Of a DNA stretch of 53,093 nucleotides, positions 17,391 to 26,616 are shown one piece after another (the stretch's first letter is position 1; every line of letters begins with the position of its first letter). The notes under the pieces were generated by a model. It did no database searches. It had not been told where the DNA came from and was given only the letters and a program-made list of their open reading frames with translations. The position numbers and the translations under genes were made by a program. This DNA is from Actinomycetes bacterium (GTDB lineage Bacteria > Actinomycetota > Actinomycetes > Propionibacteriales > Propionibacteriaceae): assembly GCA_021803025.1 (NCBI GenBank), contig JAJZQV010000010.1:1-53093 (forward strand), in the 5' to 3' direction.

Positions 17391-18538
17391 GGCGGGTCGA
17401 GGAGGTCGTGGTCCCCGGGGAGCGGGAGAGGGCGGTACGTCTCGGAGATGGGCCGCGCCTCGTCGTACAGGCTTGGCTGGGCAGCCGGGTCCTGCTCGCC
17501 CTCGTCCTCGTCTGGACGGTCTGGTCGACCGGGGCGACCTGGCAGGCCGCCGCGGGCAACTGGGACGTCGCCCACTTCCTGCGGATCGCCCGTGACGGCT
17601 ACGCGGCCGAGAACGAGGCGGCGTTCTTCCCCGGACTGCCGCTGCTGCTGAGGGCTGTGGGTGCGGCCGGTGTGGACATGACGGGCGGCGGCATCGCGGT
17701 CTCGGTCGTGGCGTCGGCGTTCGCCGCCTGGGCGCTGTGGCGGCTCGGCGGCCCTCGTACCGGCGTCGTCGCCGCGGTGCTCTGGCTGTTCGCGCCGACA
17801 GCCGTGTTCACGGTGGTCCCTTACACCGAGAGCATCTTCGCGGCATTCGCGTTCTGGGCCTGGCTGCGGGCCCGGGAGGGGCGGTGGCCGTGGGCCGCGG
17901 TGCTGGCCGCAGGAGCCTGCTCCGTCCGGGTGTCCGGGCTGTTCCTCCTCGTCGCGCTGGGGGTGCTGGCCCTCACCGGGTCGTACGAGGGGGACCGGCG
18001 CTGGTCGGGACGAGTCCGCGCCCTGGCCTGGCTCCTCGTGCCGGCGGCCGTCCCCGCGGCGTACGCCACGTACCTGCGGGTGACGAAGGGGTCGTGGCTC
18101 GCCTGGTACACCGCCCAGGCGGACGGGTGGGGGCGTCGGCTCACGTGGCCGTGGGACGCGTTCGCCCACACCCTCCGCGCCGTCGTGCCCGGCGCCTACG
18201 CCGACCACCCCGGCTGGGCCTGGGTGTTCCGTGGCGAGGTCGTCTCGGTCGCGGTCGGCATCGCGGTCACGGTCGCCTGCCTCGTGCTCCGCCGGTGGGC
18301 GGAAGCCACCTGGGTCGGCGTCCAGGTGGCAGCCTTCGCGACCTCCTACTGGTACATGAGCGTCAACCGGGCCGTGCTCCTGTGGTTCCCGCTGTGGCTT
18401 CTCCTCGGGTCCTTCGCCACCCGCGCGGGACGAGGCCCGACGGCGCGCCTCGCGGTCATCGCCGTGTGGGGGCTGGTCAGCACGATGCTGCTGGTCTGGT
18501 GGGCGGCGCGCTTCTTCTCCGGGCAGTGGGCGAGCTGA
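17387..18538 (+). CDS. GT-C membrane mannosyltransferase, PIG-V-like
   Basis: The 383-aa multi-span protein has the motif WDVAHFLRIARDGY (about 59-72) followed by FFPGLPLLLR, the luminal-loop pattern of PIG-V/GT76-type mannosyltransferases, where the Asp in WD is catalytic. About nine membrane segments follow. Such actinobacterial enzymes use polyprenyl-phospho-mannose to extend lipoglycans or mannosylate proteins. Its GTG overlaps the stop of the upstream GT87-like gene (GTGA), so they form one operon. The stop is 14 bases before copy 2 of the 94-bp palindrome. Confidence 0.8.
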   Translation: MRRVEEVVVPGERERAVRLGDGPRLVVQAWLGSRVLLALVLVWTVWSTGATWQAAAGNWDVAHFLRIARDGYAAENEAAFFPGLPLLLRAVGAAGVDMTGGGIAVSVVASAFAAWALWRLGGPRTGVVAAVLWLFAPTAVFTVVPYTESIFAAFAFWAWLRAREGRWPWAAVLAAGACSVRVSGLFLLVALGVLALTGSYEGDRRWSGRVRALAWLLVPAAVPAAYATYLRVTKGSWLAWYTAQADGWGRRLTWPWDAFAHTLRAVVPGAYADHPGWAWVFRGEVVSVAVGIAVTVACLVLRRWAEATWVGVQVAAFATSYWYMSVNRAVLLWFPLWLLLGSFATRAGRGPTARLAVIAVWGLVSTMLLVWWAARFFSGQWAS

Positions 18539-18552
18539 CCGCTGGAGAACCG

Positions 18553-18646
18553 CGAGGTTTACCACGTTAACCCGGTGAACTGGATGTTCTCACGGCAAAT
18601 CTGCCGTGAGAACATCCAGTTCACCCACATAACATGGTGAACCGAC
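18553..18646. repeat. 94-bp palindromic element, copy 2
   Basis: It has the same length and layout as the element at 12725-12818. The centre is CACGGCAAATCTGCCGTG and the inner arms are GGTGAACTGGATG and CATCCAGTTCACC. Compared with copy 1, a T-A pair became C-G near the centre (CAT/ATG to CAC/GTG), and A-T became G-C in the inner arm, so the stem is preserved. It sits in the 121-bp gap between two convergent genes, where it could also act as a two-way terminator. No tandem repeat follows this copy. Confidence 0.85.
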
Positions 18647-18659
18647 GAGGCAGCGCTCG

Positions 18660-19775
18660 TCAGGCGAGCCACTCCCCGGCGCGCATGACGCGGGTCACGG
18701 CCCAGTCCTCGTCGAGGACGACGGCGTCGGCGCGGCCTCCCACCCGGAGGTCGCCCGCGTCGAGGCCGAGCCACCGGGCGGGACGGACGGTCGAGGCTCG
18801 CACCGCGACAAGCGGGTCGACCCCGTACGCCACCGCGTTGGCCAGGGCTTTCGAGAGCGTGAGCGTGGACCCGGCGATCGTGTTCGTCCCGGCGATGCGC
18901 GCCACCCCTTCCCGGACCGCCACGGACAGCGTGCCGAGGATGTAGTCGCCGTCAGCCGCACCCGCGGCGGCCATCGCGTCGGTGACGAGGACGACCCGCT
19001 CGGGGTGTGTCCGTGCGATGTACGCGACGAGCGCGGGGTGCGTGTGGGTCCCGTCGACGATGAGCTCGAGAGCTGCATCGGGGTCGGCCAGGAGGGCGAC
19101 GATCGGTCCGGGCTGGCGGTGGTGGATCGGCCGCATCGCGTTGAACAGGTGGGTGGCCCCCGAGGCGCCCGCCGCAAGAGCGGCGACCGTGGTCTCGTAG
19201 TCCGCGTTGGTGTGGCCCACCGCGGCGACCACCCCACGCGCCGCGATCCGGCGACAGGCCTCCACGCCGCCCGTACGTTCGACCGCGATCGTCACCATCT
19301 TCACGGGTCCCGCGTCGAGCAGCCTCTCGACCTTGGGCCACTTCGGGTCGCGAAGCAGGGCAACGGGGTGGGCGCCGTGGAACTCCTCCGCGAGCCACGG
19401 CCCTTCGAGGTGGATCCCCGCGAGCTCACCCGACGCCACGTACGGGGCCAGCATCCGTACCTGCGCCTCGAGGTCGTCGTACGTCTCCGTGACGAGGCTC
19501 GCTACCTGGGTCGTCGTGCCCGTACGGCGGTGGGCTTCGATCGCCGTCACAGGGTCCGTCGAGAAGGACGCGCCCCCACCGCCATGGCAGTGCACGTCGA
19601 CGAGACCAGGAGCCAGGGTCCCGACCTCGACATCCGGCCTCCCAGAGCCTCCTGACCCGAGTCCGGAGGAGTGCCAGGGCCCGACGTCGACGACGCGGTT
19701 GCCCTCGGTGCGGAGCAGCCCCGGCTCGTACACCTCGTCGGCCGTCACGAGTCGTTCGGCGTGGATCAGCATCAT
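18660..19775 (-). CDS. nagA: N-acetylglucosamine-6-phosphate deacetylase
   Basis: The 371-aa protein is of normal length for NagA, which removes the acetyl group from GlcNAc-6-P in amino-sugar recycling. Metal and catalytic features are H62-x-H64 (DVHCHGG), E124 in HLEGPWL, H188 in GHTNADY, H209 in THLFNAMRPIHHR and the LVTDAMAAAG Asp. The start codon (ATG 19775, or the next ATG at 19772) overlaps the stop of the upstream O-antigen-ligase-like gene (ATGA) with AAGGAG just before it. The link to envelope genes suggests cell-wall sugar turnover. Confidence 0.95.
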   Translation of the reverse strand: MMLIHAERLVTADEVYEPGLLRTEGNRVVDVGPWHSSGLGSGGSGRPDVEVGTLAPGLVDVHCHGGGGASFSTDPVTAIEAHRRTGTTTQVASLVTETYDDLEAQVRMLAPYVASGELAGIHLEGPWLAEEFHGAHPVALLRDPKWPKVERLLDAGPVKMVTIAVERTGGVEACRRIAARGVVAAVGHTNADYETTVAALAAGASGATHLFNAMRPIHHRQPGPIVALLADPDAALELIVDGTHTHPALVAYIARTHPERVVLVTDAMAAAGAADGDYILGTLSVAVREGVARIAGTNTIAGSTLTLSKALANAVAYGVDPLVAVRASTVRPARWLGLDAGDLRVGGRADAVVLDEDWAVTRVMRAGEWLA

Positions 19776-21148
19776 CGCTCCTTGTCAGGTGGCGTCGGCG
19801 GTGCCGTCGCGAGGTTGCGGAGCTCGGCCTCGGACGGGCGAACCCGTCTACCGAGGGGGCGCTCGATGTGACGCGCCCACATGGCGATGGTCGCGACGAA
19901 CAGGGCGGCGACGGACTGGTCGAGGTAGGTGGGCCCGAGCATCCCGAGCCATGGCCACATGAGCGTGGCCACGAGCGTCCACATCGCCACGATGCGGGGC
20001 GCTCCACGCAGCGGCTGCCGGGCGGTTCGCCGCAGCCGGTCCACCGCCCACTTGACGAGGCCGATGCCGGCGAGGGTGACCAGTACGAACATGCTGATGC
20101 CGTACTGGCTGGCGACCTCGACGACCGCGCTGTGGGGGGTGACGACGCCGTGGGTGAAGTAGGGGGTAGAGCGGGTCGTCATCGCGTGGGGGAAGCCCGC
20201 CGGACCGACCCCGAGCCAGGTCGAGCGTACGAGCAGGACGGCCCCGTCGCGGAGCAGGTTGAACGCGTCCCCGCCGGTGAACGACGCGCTGGTCGTGCCG
20301 CCGAACAGGGACCCGACCTGCTCGGCGACCGCCACGAGGAACGCGCGGCCCTGGGGCAGGGCGACGACCACGACCGCCAGGGCGGCGATGCCGACGCGGC
20401 GGCCCCAGCTGTACACCGCCAGCCAGCACACGCACACGACGAGGAACAGCAGCAGCCCGAGCGTCGAGCCTGTGCGCCACAGGAGGTACGGCATGGGGAC
20501 GCACACGGCGAGGTAGGCCCAGCGCAGTCTCCGGTCGTGCTCGAGGGACCAGCCGACAGCCATGACGAGCGCGGCCGCGACGAGGACGCCCGCGAGCCGG
20601 CTCGGGGTCCCGAACAGACCGGCGATGTCGGTCCAGCCCGGCGTGCCCTGCCGGTCGGCCGCGAGGTGGTAGTTCGAGAGGTGACGGCCTGTGACGAGCT
20701 CCCAGAGCCCGACCGCCTCGACGAGCACCGCCATGTACAGCCAGCCGCGGGCGATGGTGAGCACGGTCTCGGCGGTCCGGTAAAGCTGTACGAGGGCGGC
20801 GGCCAGGGCGAACATGAGCCCGACCGCGAGCAGCTCGTTCCAGGCGGAGCCCGCTGGAGGCTTCGACCAGGCCAGCGCGACGAGGCCCGACACCTGGAAC
20901 GCGAGACCTAGCCCGAGTGCGGTGAAGAAGGTACGGGATCGGTCCTGGAAGCGCCACCAGTCCCAGGCGGCGGTGAGGAAGAGGACGGCCGCGGCGACGC
21001 GGAACGACGTCCACGGACCCGCGCCCCAGAGGGGCCCGGCCGCAGCGAGGCTGGGCGTCACGATGAGGAACCAGCCCACCCAGCGCGGGGTCGGCCGCTG
21101 GGTGGCCCCGCGTACTGGCTTGGTGACGTCATCGATCCGCTCGCTCAT
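19772..21148 (-). CDS. O-antigen ligase/polymerase-like membrane protein
   Basis: The 458-aa product, read from MSERIDDVTK at 21148, has about 10-12 membrane segments and a larger extracytoplasmic loop near residues 280-340 (VGPAGFPHAMTTRST), the layout of the Wzy/WaaL O-antigen ligase superfamily (PF04932). Such proteins polymerise or transfer polyprenol-linked glycans. The in-frame extension up to 21265 is Arg/Gly/Pro-rich with no ribosome site, so the inner ATG is preferred. It is translationally coupled to nagA. Sequence conservation in this superfamily is low, so the call rests on topology. Confidence 0.7.
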   Translation of the reverse strand: MSERIDDVTKPVRGATQRPTPRWVGWFLIVTPSLAAAGPLWGAGPWTSFRVAAAVLFLTAAWDWWRFQDRSRTFFTALGLGLAFQVSGLVALAWSKPPAGSAWNELLAVGLMFALAAALVQLYRTAETVLTIARGWLYMAVLVEAVGLWELVTGRHLSNYHLAADRQGTPGWTDIAGLFGTPSRLAGVLVAAALVMAVGWSLEHDRRLRWAYLAVCVPMPYLLWRTGSTLGLLLFLVVCVCWLAVYSWGRRVGIAALAVVVVALPQGRAFLVAVAEQVGSLFGGTTSASFTGGDAFNLLRDGAVLLVRSTWLGVGPAGFPHAMTTRSTPYFTHGVVTPHSAVVEVASQYGISMFVLVTLAGIGLVKWAVDRLRRTARQPLRGAPRIVAMWTLVATLMWPWLGMLGPTYLDQSVAALFVATIAMWARHIERPLGRRVRPSEAELRNLATAPPTPPDKER

Positions 21149-21314
21149 CGCGGACCAGTCTTCACCCCTCGGGGACCGTCCGCCACGCGGGCGCGCGGCT
21201 CGTCCGCCGGGCGGCGGTTCGGCGCCTGCCGCACAGCAGGTCCTGACGGGGTCAGCGTGGTTCACGTGGACCGCCCCCGCCGTCCGGCGGGATCGCCCGC
21301 GTGGCCGGCCGGGG

Positions 21315-21920
21315 TCAGCCCTTGAGCAGCTGGTCGAACGGGGTCACGTTGTCGAACGGGTCCGCGGGTACGGCCCGGGGAGCGCCCACGACGAGGTCCG
21401 CCAGCTCGCCGGCTGCGGTCTCCATACGCGCGGCGAACTCGCCCGACCGGGCCCCGCCGAAGTCCTCGGTGGCGGCGAACACGGCGGTCGGCACGGTGAC
21501 GGCCCGCAGGTACGAGAACAGCGGGCGCATCGCGTGCTCGAGCACGAGGGAGTGCCGAGCCGTCCCTGCGGTCGCGGCCAGCAGCACCGGCTTGCGGCGG
21601 AGAAGGTCCTTCTCGATGACCTCGAAGAACATCTTGAACAGGCCCGAGTACGACGCGGCGAACACCGGGGTGACGACGATGAGCCCGTCGGCGTGCCGTA
21701 CCGTCTCGATGGCCTCCGCGAGATCGCCTGTCGGGAAGCCCGTGAGGAGGTGGTCCACGAGCGGGTGCGCGAGCTCGCGGAGCTCGATGACGGCGACGTC
21801 GGCCGCCTCGCCGTGGCTGCGGAGCGCGACGTCCGTCGCGGTGGCGAGCTGGTCGGCGAGGAGCCTGGTCGAGGACGGGTTTGCGAGGCCGGCGCTGACG
21901 ACGACGATGGAGCGGGTCAT
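21315..21920 (-). CDS. NADPH-dependent FMN reductase (CE1759 family)
   Basis: The 201-aa flavodoxin-like protein starts with SIVVVSAGLANPSSTRLLAD, a phosphate-binding loop of FMN reductases, and has VVTPVFAASYSGLFKMFFE and TAGTARHSL segments. It should supply reduced FMN to the luciferase-like monooxygenase encoded directly upstream; its ATG overlaps that gene's stop (ATGA). The pairing matches Corynebacterium CE1758/CE1759. The physiological substrate of the pair is unknown. Confidence 0.88.
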   Translation of the reverse strand: MTRSIVVVSAGLANPSSTRLLADQLATATDVALRSHGEAADVAVIELRELAHPLVDHLLTGFPTGDLAEAIETVRHADGLIVVTPVFAASYSGLFKMFFEVIEKDLLRRKPVLLAATAGTARHSLVLEHAMRPLFSYLRAVTVPTAVFAATEDFGGARSGEFAARMETAAGELADLVVGAPRAVPADPFDNVTPFDQLLKG

Positions 21921-23008
21921 ACGGCCACCGCCTCGGCCTGGCGGGCGGCGACGAGCGACTCATGTGTCGGCGCGTCGGGAACCCCAGGCTTCGCAAGCGC
22001 GGCGAACTCCTTGCGCAGCACGGGGACGACCTCGCTGCCGAGCATGTCGAGCTGCCTGAGGACCGTGCTCAGCGGGAGGCCGGCGTGGTCCATGAGGAAC
22101 AGCTGGCGCTGGTAGTCGCCGACGTAGTCGCGGAAGCCGAGCGTGCGCTCGATGACCTGCTGCGGCGAGCCGACCGTCAACGGGGTCGCCTCCATGAAGT
22201 CCTCGAGGGACGGGCCGTGCCCGTACACCGGCGCGACGTCGAAGTACGGCCGGAACTCCCGTACGGCGTCCTGGCTGTTCTTGGCCATGTACACCTGGCC
22301 GCCGAGCCCCACGATCGCCTGGTCGGCGGTGCCGTGGCCGTAGTGCTCGAAGCGCCGGCGGTACAGCGCGACCATCTGCTTGGTGTGCGAGGCAGGCCAG
22401 AAGATGTGGTTGGAGAAGAAGCCGTCGCCGTAGTAGGCCGCCTGCTCGGCGATCTCAGGGCTCCGGATCGAGCCGTGCCACACGAACGGCGGCACGCCGT
22501 CGAGCGGCCTCGGGGTCGCCGTGAACCCCTGCAGGGGCGTCCGGAACCTGCCCTCCCACGTCACGACCTCCTCGTCCCAGAGGCGGCGGAGCAGCGCGTA
22601 GTTCTCGACGGCCAGCGGGATGCCCTCGCGGATGTCCTTCCCGAACCAGGGGTAGACCGGCCCGGTGTTGCCGCGGCCGAGCATGAGGTCAACGCGGCCG
22701 TCGGCGAGGTGCTGAAGCTGTGCGTAGTCCTCCGCGATCCGTACCGGGTCCGTCGTCGTGATGAGGGTGGTCGAGGTGGAGAGCAGGATCTTCGAGGTCT
22801 GCGCGGCGACGTACGCCATCGTCGTGGTGGGAGAGCTCGCGGCGAACGGAGGGTTGTGGTGCTGGCCGAAGGCGACCACGTCCAGGCCGACCTCCTCGGC
22901 CTTCTTGGCGATGGCCACGGTGTTCTTGATCCGCTCGTGCTCACTGGGCGTGTACCCGGTGGTCGGGTCCGTGGTCACGTCACCGACGGTGAAGATACCG
23001 AACTGCAA
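21917..23008 (-). CDS. FMN-dependent luciferase-like monooxygenase (CE1758 family)
   Basis: The 363-aa protein is a bacterial-luciferase-type TIM barrel with QFGIFTVGDV at its start, FGQHHNPPFAASSPTT, the GRVDLMLGRGNTGPVYPWFG strip and TVGSPQQVIERTLGF. The best start is a TTG at 23008 with AGGAG 8 bases upstream, which puts QFGIF right at the N-terminus; longer in-frame extensions upstream are Arg/Pro-rich and unlikely. It shares an operon with the FMN reductase. The role may be oxidation or desulfonation of a small organic substrate, not determinable here. Confidence 0.88.
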   Translation of the reverse strand: MQFGIFTVGDVTTDPTTGYTPSEHERIKNTVAIAKKAEEVGLDVVAFGQHHNPPFAASSPTTTMAYVAAQTSKILLSTSTTLITTTDPVRIAEDYAQLQHLADGRVDLMLGRGNTGPVYPWFGKDIREGIPLAVENYALLRRLWDEEVVTWEGRFRTPLQGFTATPRPLDGVPPFVWHGSIRSPEIAEQAAYYGDGFFSNHIFWPASHTKQMVALYRRRFEHYGHGTADQAIVGLGGQVYMAKNSQDAVREFRPYFDVAPVYGHGPSLEDFMEATPLTVGSPQQVIERTLGFRDYVGDYQRQLFLMDHAGLPLSTVLRQLDMLGSEVVPVLRKEFAALAKPGVPDAPTHESLVAARQAEAVAV

Positions 23009-23133
23009 CTCAACGCTCCTAGGATGTTGTTGAAACCTAAATGACATCACGGCGTCCGGATATTCCCCTCGCAACACCAGCACGTGCGCGGTGCATGTCC
23101 TCGCGACCCCGTCACCGCGTCTACTGTGCACCC

Positions 23134-23952
23134 ATGACCTTCTCGATCGCCGCCCGTTCCGGTCCCGCCTGGGGTGTCGCCGTCGCCAGCAAGTTCGTGT
23201 GCGTCGGCTCGATCGTCCCCGAGGTGCGGCTCGGTGTGGGAGCCGTGGCGACCCAGTCGTTCGCTCGCGTCGCCTACCGGGAGGAGGTGCTCGAGGCGAT
23301 GGCGGGGGGTACGACGGCGCAGGCGGCTCTCGCCGCGGCGGTGGCCGCTGACGAGGGCCGCGAGACGCGCCAGCTCGGCGTGGTGGGCGCGGACGGCGCC
23401 GCCACGTACACGGGTGCCGAGTGCATGGACTGGGCGGGCGGTGTCGCACGAGGCGGTGCGGACGAGGCGTACGCGATCCAGGGCAACATCCTCGTCGGCC
23501 CCCGGGTGGTCGAGGAGATGGAGCGTGCCTTCCTCGCGACCGCTGGGCAGTCACTCGACCGGCGACTCCTCGCGGCCCTGCTCGCAGGCGACGCGGCCGG
23601 TGGTGACGCGCGAGGTCGCCAGAGCGCGGCGCTCCTGGTCCGGTCGCCGGGCGCGGGGTACGACGGGTGCGGGATCGTCGCAGACGTCCGCGTCGACGAC
23701 CACCCCGATGCCCCCAGCGAGCTCGGCCGCGTCCACGACATCGCCACGCTCGTCCTCGGCGGCCCCGAGGACGTCCGTCCCCTGGAGGGTGCGCTGTACG
23801 AGGAGGTCGGCCGGCACCTTCGTCGCCTCGGCTACGAGGAGCCCGACGTCGAGACCTCGCTGGCCGCGTGGGCGGGCGTCGTGAACCTCGAGAACCGGCT
23901 CGTACCCGGTGGCGTCGACGCCCGGGTGCTGGCGGAGCTCCGCCGCAGCTAG
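23134..23952 (+). CDS. DUF1028 domain-containing protein
   Basis: The 272-aa protein matches DUF1028 (an Ntn-hydrolase-like family): MTFSIAARSGPAWGVAVASK, QSFARVAYREEVLEAM, GxDA-like GAECMDWAGG, QGNILVG and LLAALLAGDAAGGDARGRQSAALLV. Residues of the N-terminal T/S region could be catalytic after removal of the start residue, but this is not shown. The ATG at 23134 sits 6 bases after TACTGT, a leaderless start, so the in-frame ATG at 23041 is rejected. It is divergent from the luciferase-like operon across 125 bp. Confidence 0.88.
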   Translation: MTFSIAARSGPAWGVAVASKFVCVGSIVPEVRLGVGAVATQSFARVAYREEVLEAMAGGTTAQAALAAAVAADEGRETRQLGVVGADGAATYTGAECMDWAGGVARGGADEAYAIQGNILVGPRVVEEMERAFLATAGQSLDRRLLAALLAGDAAGGDARGRQSAALLVRSPGAGYDGCGIVADVRVDDHPDAPSELGRVHDIATLVLGGPEDVRPLEGALYEEVGRHLRRLGYEEPDVETSLAAWAGVVNLENRLVPGGVDARVLAELRRS

Positions 23953-24003
23953 GCCTACCCGCTCGCCCGCGCGTTCGAGGGCCGCTTGTAGGGTGGCCGC
24001 ACC

Positions 24004-24708
24004 ATGTCCTGGCTCGACCTGCCTCCCCTCGACCTCCTCGGCGTCGCCCCTGAGCCGGTCGTCGTGCCGGACGCCGACGGACGTACGGCGGGCACCCTCG
24101 GGCTGGTCGCCGGAGGGCTCGTGGGGGTCTGGGGTCCTCAGTCCGTCGAGGTCTGGCGCCCCGACAACCCCGCAGCACTGGCAGCCGTCCTCGGTGTCGG
24201 CGAGGTCGAGCGGGTCGACGTCGGCCGGGGCTTCGCGGAGTGCGGGCGCCTCGACAGGGAGAAGACGTCCCTGCAGATCCGCAACCGCAACCCGTCCTCC
24301 GGCGCCCCGCGAACGTTCCCAGGCCGGCCGGTGGGGCTGTCGGACGCGTCCCTCGACCCCCACGCCGCGTGGCAGCTTCGGCACATGCTCGACGTCGCCC
24401 TCCGGCGGGACGAGCGCTGGGCTCTCACGCCCGGTGGCCTCAGGGGCGGCGACGTCTTCCTCGGGATCGAAGCCGCCCTGTGGCAGGGGCAGCGACGGCT
24501 GGTCGTGACGGCGCAGCCGGCGGTCCTCGCCCGGCGGTGGCCGAGCGGCAGGCTGGGGGTGGCGAAGACCGGAGGAGTCCCCTCGCGGTCGGCCGGCGTC
24601 CCCCTCACCCCCCAAGGTGTCGGCGAGGCCGTGACGATGCTCGTCACCGCGATGACGGAGTCCGGCCTGTCGCCCTGGGAGTTCATGCCGGTCTTCCCCC
24701 TGGTGTGA
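24004..24708 (+). CDS. hypothetical protein
   Basis: I do not recognise the family of this 234-aa protein. It begins MSWLDLPPLDLLG, has no signal peptide or membrane segment, contains Val/Gly-rich strands (GTLGLVAGGLVGVWG) and later LGIEAALWQGQRRLVV, and ends in VFPLV. TAGGGT lies 8 bases before the ATG, suggesting a leaderless transcript. It stands alone between the DUF1028 gene and the aldo/keto reductase, both on the same strand. Confidence 0.65.
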   Translation: MSWLDLPPLDLLGVAPEPVVVPDADGRTAGTLGLVAGGLVGVWGPQSVEVWRPDNPAALAAVLGVGEVERVDVGRGFAECGRLDREKTSLQIRNRNPSSGAPRTFPGRPVGLSDASLDPHAAWQLRHMLDVALRRDERWALTPGGLRGGDVFLGIEAALWQGQRRLVVTAQPAVLARRWPSGRLGVAKTGGVPSRSAGVPLTPQGVGEAVTMLVTAMTESGLSPWEFMPVFPLV

Positions 24709-24793
24709 AGGACGCGGGTGCGAACCAGTGGTGACCTCTCGCGGCCGGCAAGAGAGGTCTCGGACTGTCGGCGACCTCGCCTAGGCTGGCGCC

Positions 24794-25744
24794 ATGATGC
24801 AGACGCGGAATCTTGGCAGCAGTGACCTCGTTGTCAGCGCCGTCGGCCTGGGGTGCAACAACTTCTCCCGGCCCGGCACGCCGACGGCGACCCTAGACGG
24901 CACGAGAGCCGTCCTCGACGCGGCGATCGACCAGGGCGTGACGTTCCTCGACACCGCCGAGCTCTACGGCGACCCGACGGGCGGCAGCGAGGAGCTCATG
25001 GGCCAGGCGCTCGAGGGGCGGCGCGACAAGGTCGTCGTCGCGACCAAGTTCGGCCACACGGCAGGAGGTCCGAGCGGGTCCGAGAGCTGGGGGTCGAACG
25101 GCTCCGCCTCGTACATCGCGCACGCGGTCGAGGGGTCGCTGAGGCGGCTGCGTACGGATCGCATCGACCTGTACCAGCTGCACATGCCCGACCCGCAGAC
25201 GCCGATCGGCGAGACGCTGCAGGCGCTCTCGGACCTCATCCGCGAGGGCAAGGTGCGCTTCATCGGCCACTCGAACCTCAGCGCCGAGCAGATCCGCGAG
25301 GCTGACGCCGTGAGCAAGGAGCTCGGACTCCTGCCGTTCGTCTCGGCGCAGAACGAGTACAGCCTCATGGCGCGCGGCGTCGAGGCGGAGGTGCTCCCCG
25401 CCGTGCGAGAGGCCGGGCTCGGCTTCCTGCCGTACTTCCCCCTCTACAACGGGCTCCTCACCGGCAAGTACACGCGGCAGGGCGGCGAGGGACGCCTCAC
25501 GCGTCAGAAGCCCGAAGTGCTCGAGTCCGTCGACTGGGACCTCATGGAGAGGTACGAGGCGCTGTGCGCCGAGGCCGGCGTCACGATGCTGCAGGCCACG
25601 TTCGCGTGGCTCCTCGCGCAGCCGGGAGTCAGCAGCGTCATCGCCGGAGCGACCCGACCCGAGCAGGTCGTGGCGAACGCCGAGGCCGGCGCCACGGTGC
25701 TTTCTGACGACGTTCTCGACGCGATCAGCGCACTGTTCGCATGA
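24794..25744 (+). CDS. aldo/keto reductase
   Basis: The 316-aa TIM-barrel oxidoreductase carries the full catalytic tetrad D53, Y58, K85 and H130 (FLDTAELYG, ATKFG, LYQLHMPD) and the C-terminal NADPH-binding region VIAGATRPEQV. It resembles the AKR11-12 group acting on small carbonyls or sugars. The ATG follows TAGGCT plus six bases (leaderless). Its stop overlaps the start of the sirtuin gene (ATGA), so the two are coupled. Confidence 0.93.
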   Translation: MMQTRNLGSSDLVVSAVGLGCNNFSRPGTPTATLDGTRAVLDAAIDQGVTFLDTAELYGDPTGGSEELMGQALEGRRDKVVVATKFGHTAGGPSGSESWGSNGSASYIAHAVEGSLRRLRTDRIDLYQLHMPDPQTPIGETLQALSDLIREGKVRFIGHSNLSAEQIREADAVSKELGLLPFVSAQNEYSLMARGVEAEVLPAVREAGLGFLPYFPLYNGLLTGKYTRQGGEGRLTRQKPEVLESVDWDLMERYEALCAEAGVTMLQATFAWLLAQPGVSSVIAGATRPEQVVANAEAGATVLSDDVLDAISALFA

Positions 25745-26616
25745 CCCTGAGGCACCGGGTGCCCAGGCCGACGCTGCCGCCTGTGAGGGTGCGCGGCGAC
25801 CTGGGCGACCTGGTGTCGATGCTCGCCGGCCGCCGGTGGGTGGCCCTCACGGGGGCCGGAGTCTCCACCGACTCGGGGATCCCCGACTACCGCGGGCCGT
25901 CGGCGCCGCGCTCGACGCCGATGATGTACGACGAGTTCGTCTCCGACGAGGCGAACCGCCGCCGGTACTGGGCGCGCTCGATGCTCGGCTGGCAGTCGTT
26001 CGGACGGGCCGTCCCCAACTCCGGGCACCACGCGCTCGTCGGCGCGGCCGGGCTCACCGGCGTCGTCACCCAGAACGTCGACGGCCTGCACGAGGCGGCG
26101 GGCAGCGCCCCGGTCGTCGACCTGCACGGACGGATCGACAGGGTCGTCTGCTTGTCGTGCCGCACGTACTCGCCGCGGGCCGACCTGCAGCACCGGCTCC
26201 AGATCCTCAACCCGGACGTCGACGGCTACCTCCCTGCTGGGGCGGCCGAGCTCGACTCAGCGCGTCTGCGCCCCGACGGGGACGCCGAGGTCGACCACTG
26301 GCAGGACTTCCGGATCGCGCCGTGCGAAGCGTGCGGAGGCGTCCTCAAGCCGGACGTCGTCTTCTTCGGCGAGTCGGCGCGCCGGGAGGTCGTCGACCAG
26401 GCGTACGAGCTCGTCGACGCCGTCGACGCCCTGGTCGTCCTCGGGTCGTCGCTCACGGTCATGAGCGGCCTGCGGTTCGTGAGGCACGCCGCCCGTCGGG
26501 GGGCCCCGGTGGCGATCGTCAACCGGGGCCCGACAAGGGGCGACGACCTCGCCACCGTGCGCCTCGACGCGGGTACCTCCGAGACGCTGCTCGCGCTGCG
26601 TGAGGCCACGCGCTGA
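25741..26616 (+). CDS. Sir2 family NAD-dependent protein deacylase
   Basis: The 291-aa sirtuin has the NAD-binding motif GAGVSTDSGIPDYRG (38-52), TQNVDGLHEAAGS (110-122), catalytic H129 (DLHG), a four-Cys zinc site (C137, C140, C195, C198), and FFGE (about 208-211). It removes acyl groups from lysines using NAD. A region between the zinc pairs (about 145-190) is longer than in CobB, as in plant/SIRT4-like bacterial sirtuins. It is translationally coupled to the aldo/keto reductase. Confidence 0.95.
   Translation: MTLRHRVPRPTLPPVRVRGDLGDLVSMLAGRRWVALTGAGVSTDSGIPDYRGPSAPRSTPMMYDEFVSDEANRRRYWARSMLGWQSFGRAVPNSGHHALVGAAGLTGVVTQNVDGLHEAAGSAPVVDLHGRIDRVVCLSCRTYSPRADLQHRLQILNPDVDGYLPAGAAELDSARLRPDGDAEVDHWQDFRIAPCEACGGVLKPDVVFFGESARREVVDQAYELVDAVDALVVLGSSLTVMSGLRFVRHAARRGAPVAIVNRGPTRGDDLATVRLDAGTSETLLALREATR

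Noticed and set aside
17003-18565. 520-codon minus-strand frame opposite the GT-C genes
   Set aside because: Antisense, extremely Arg/Pro/Gly-rich, no start signals.
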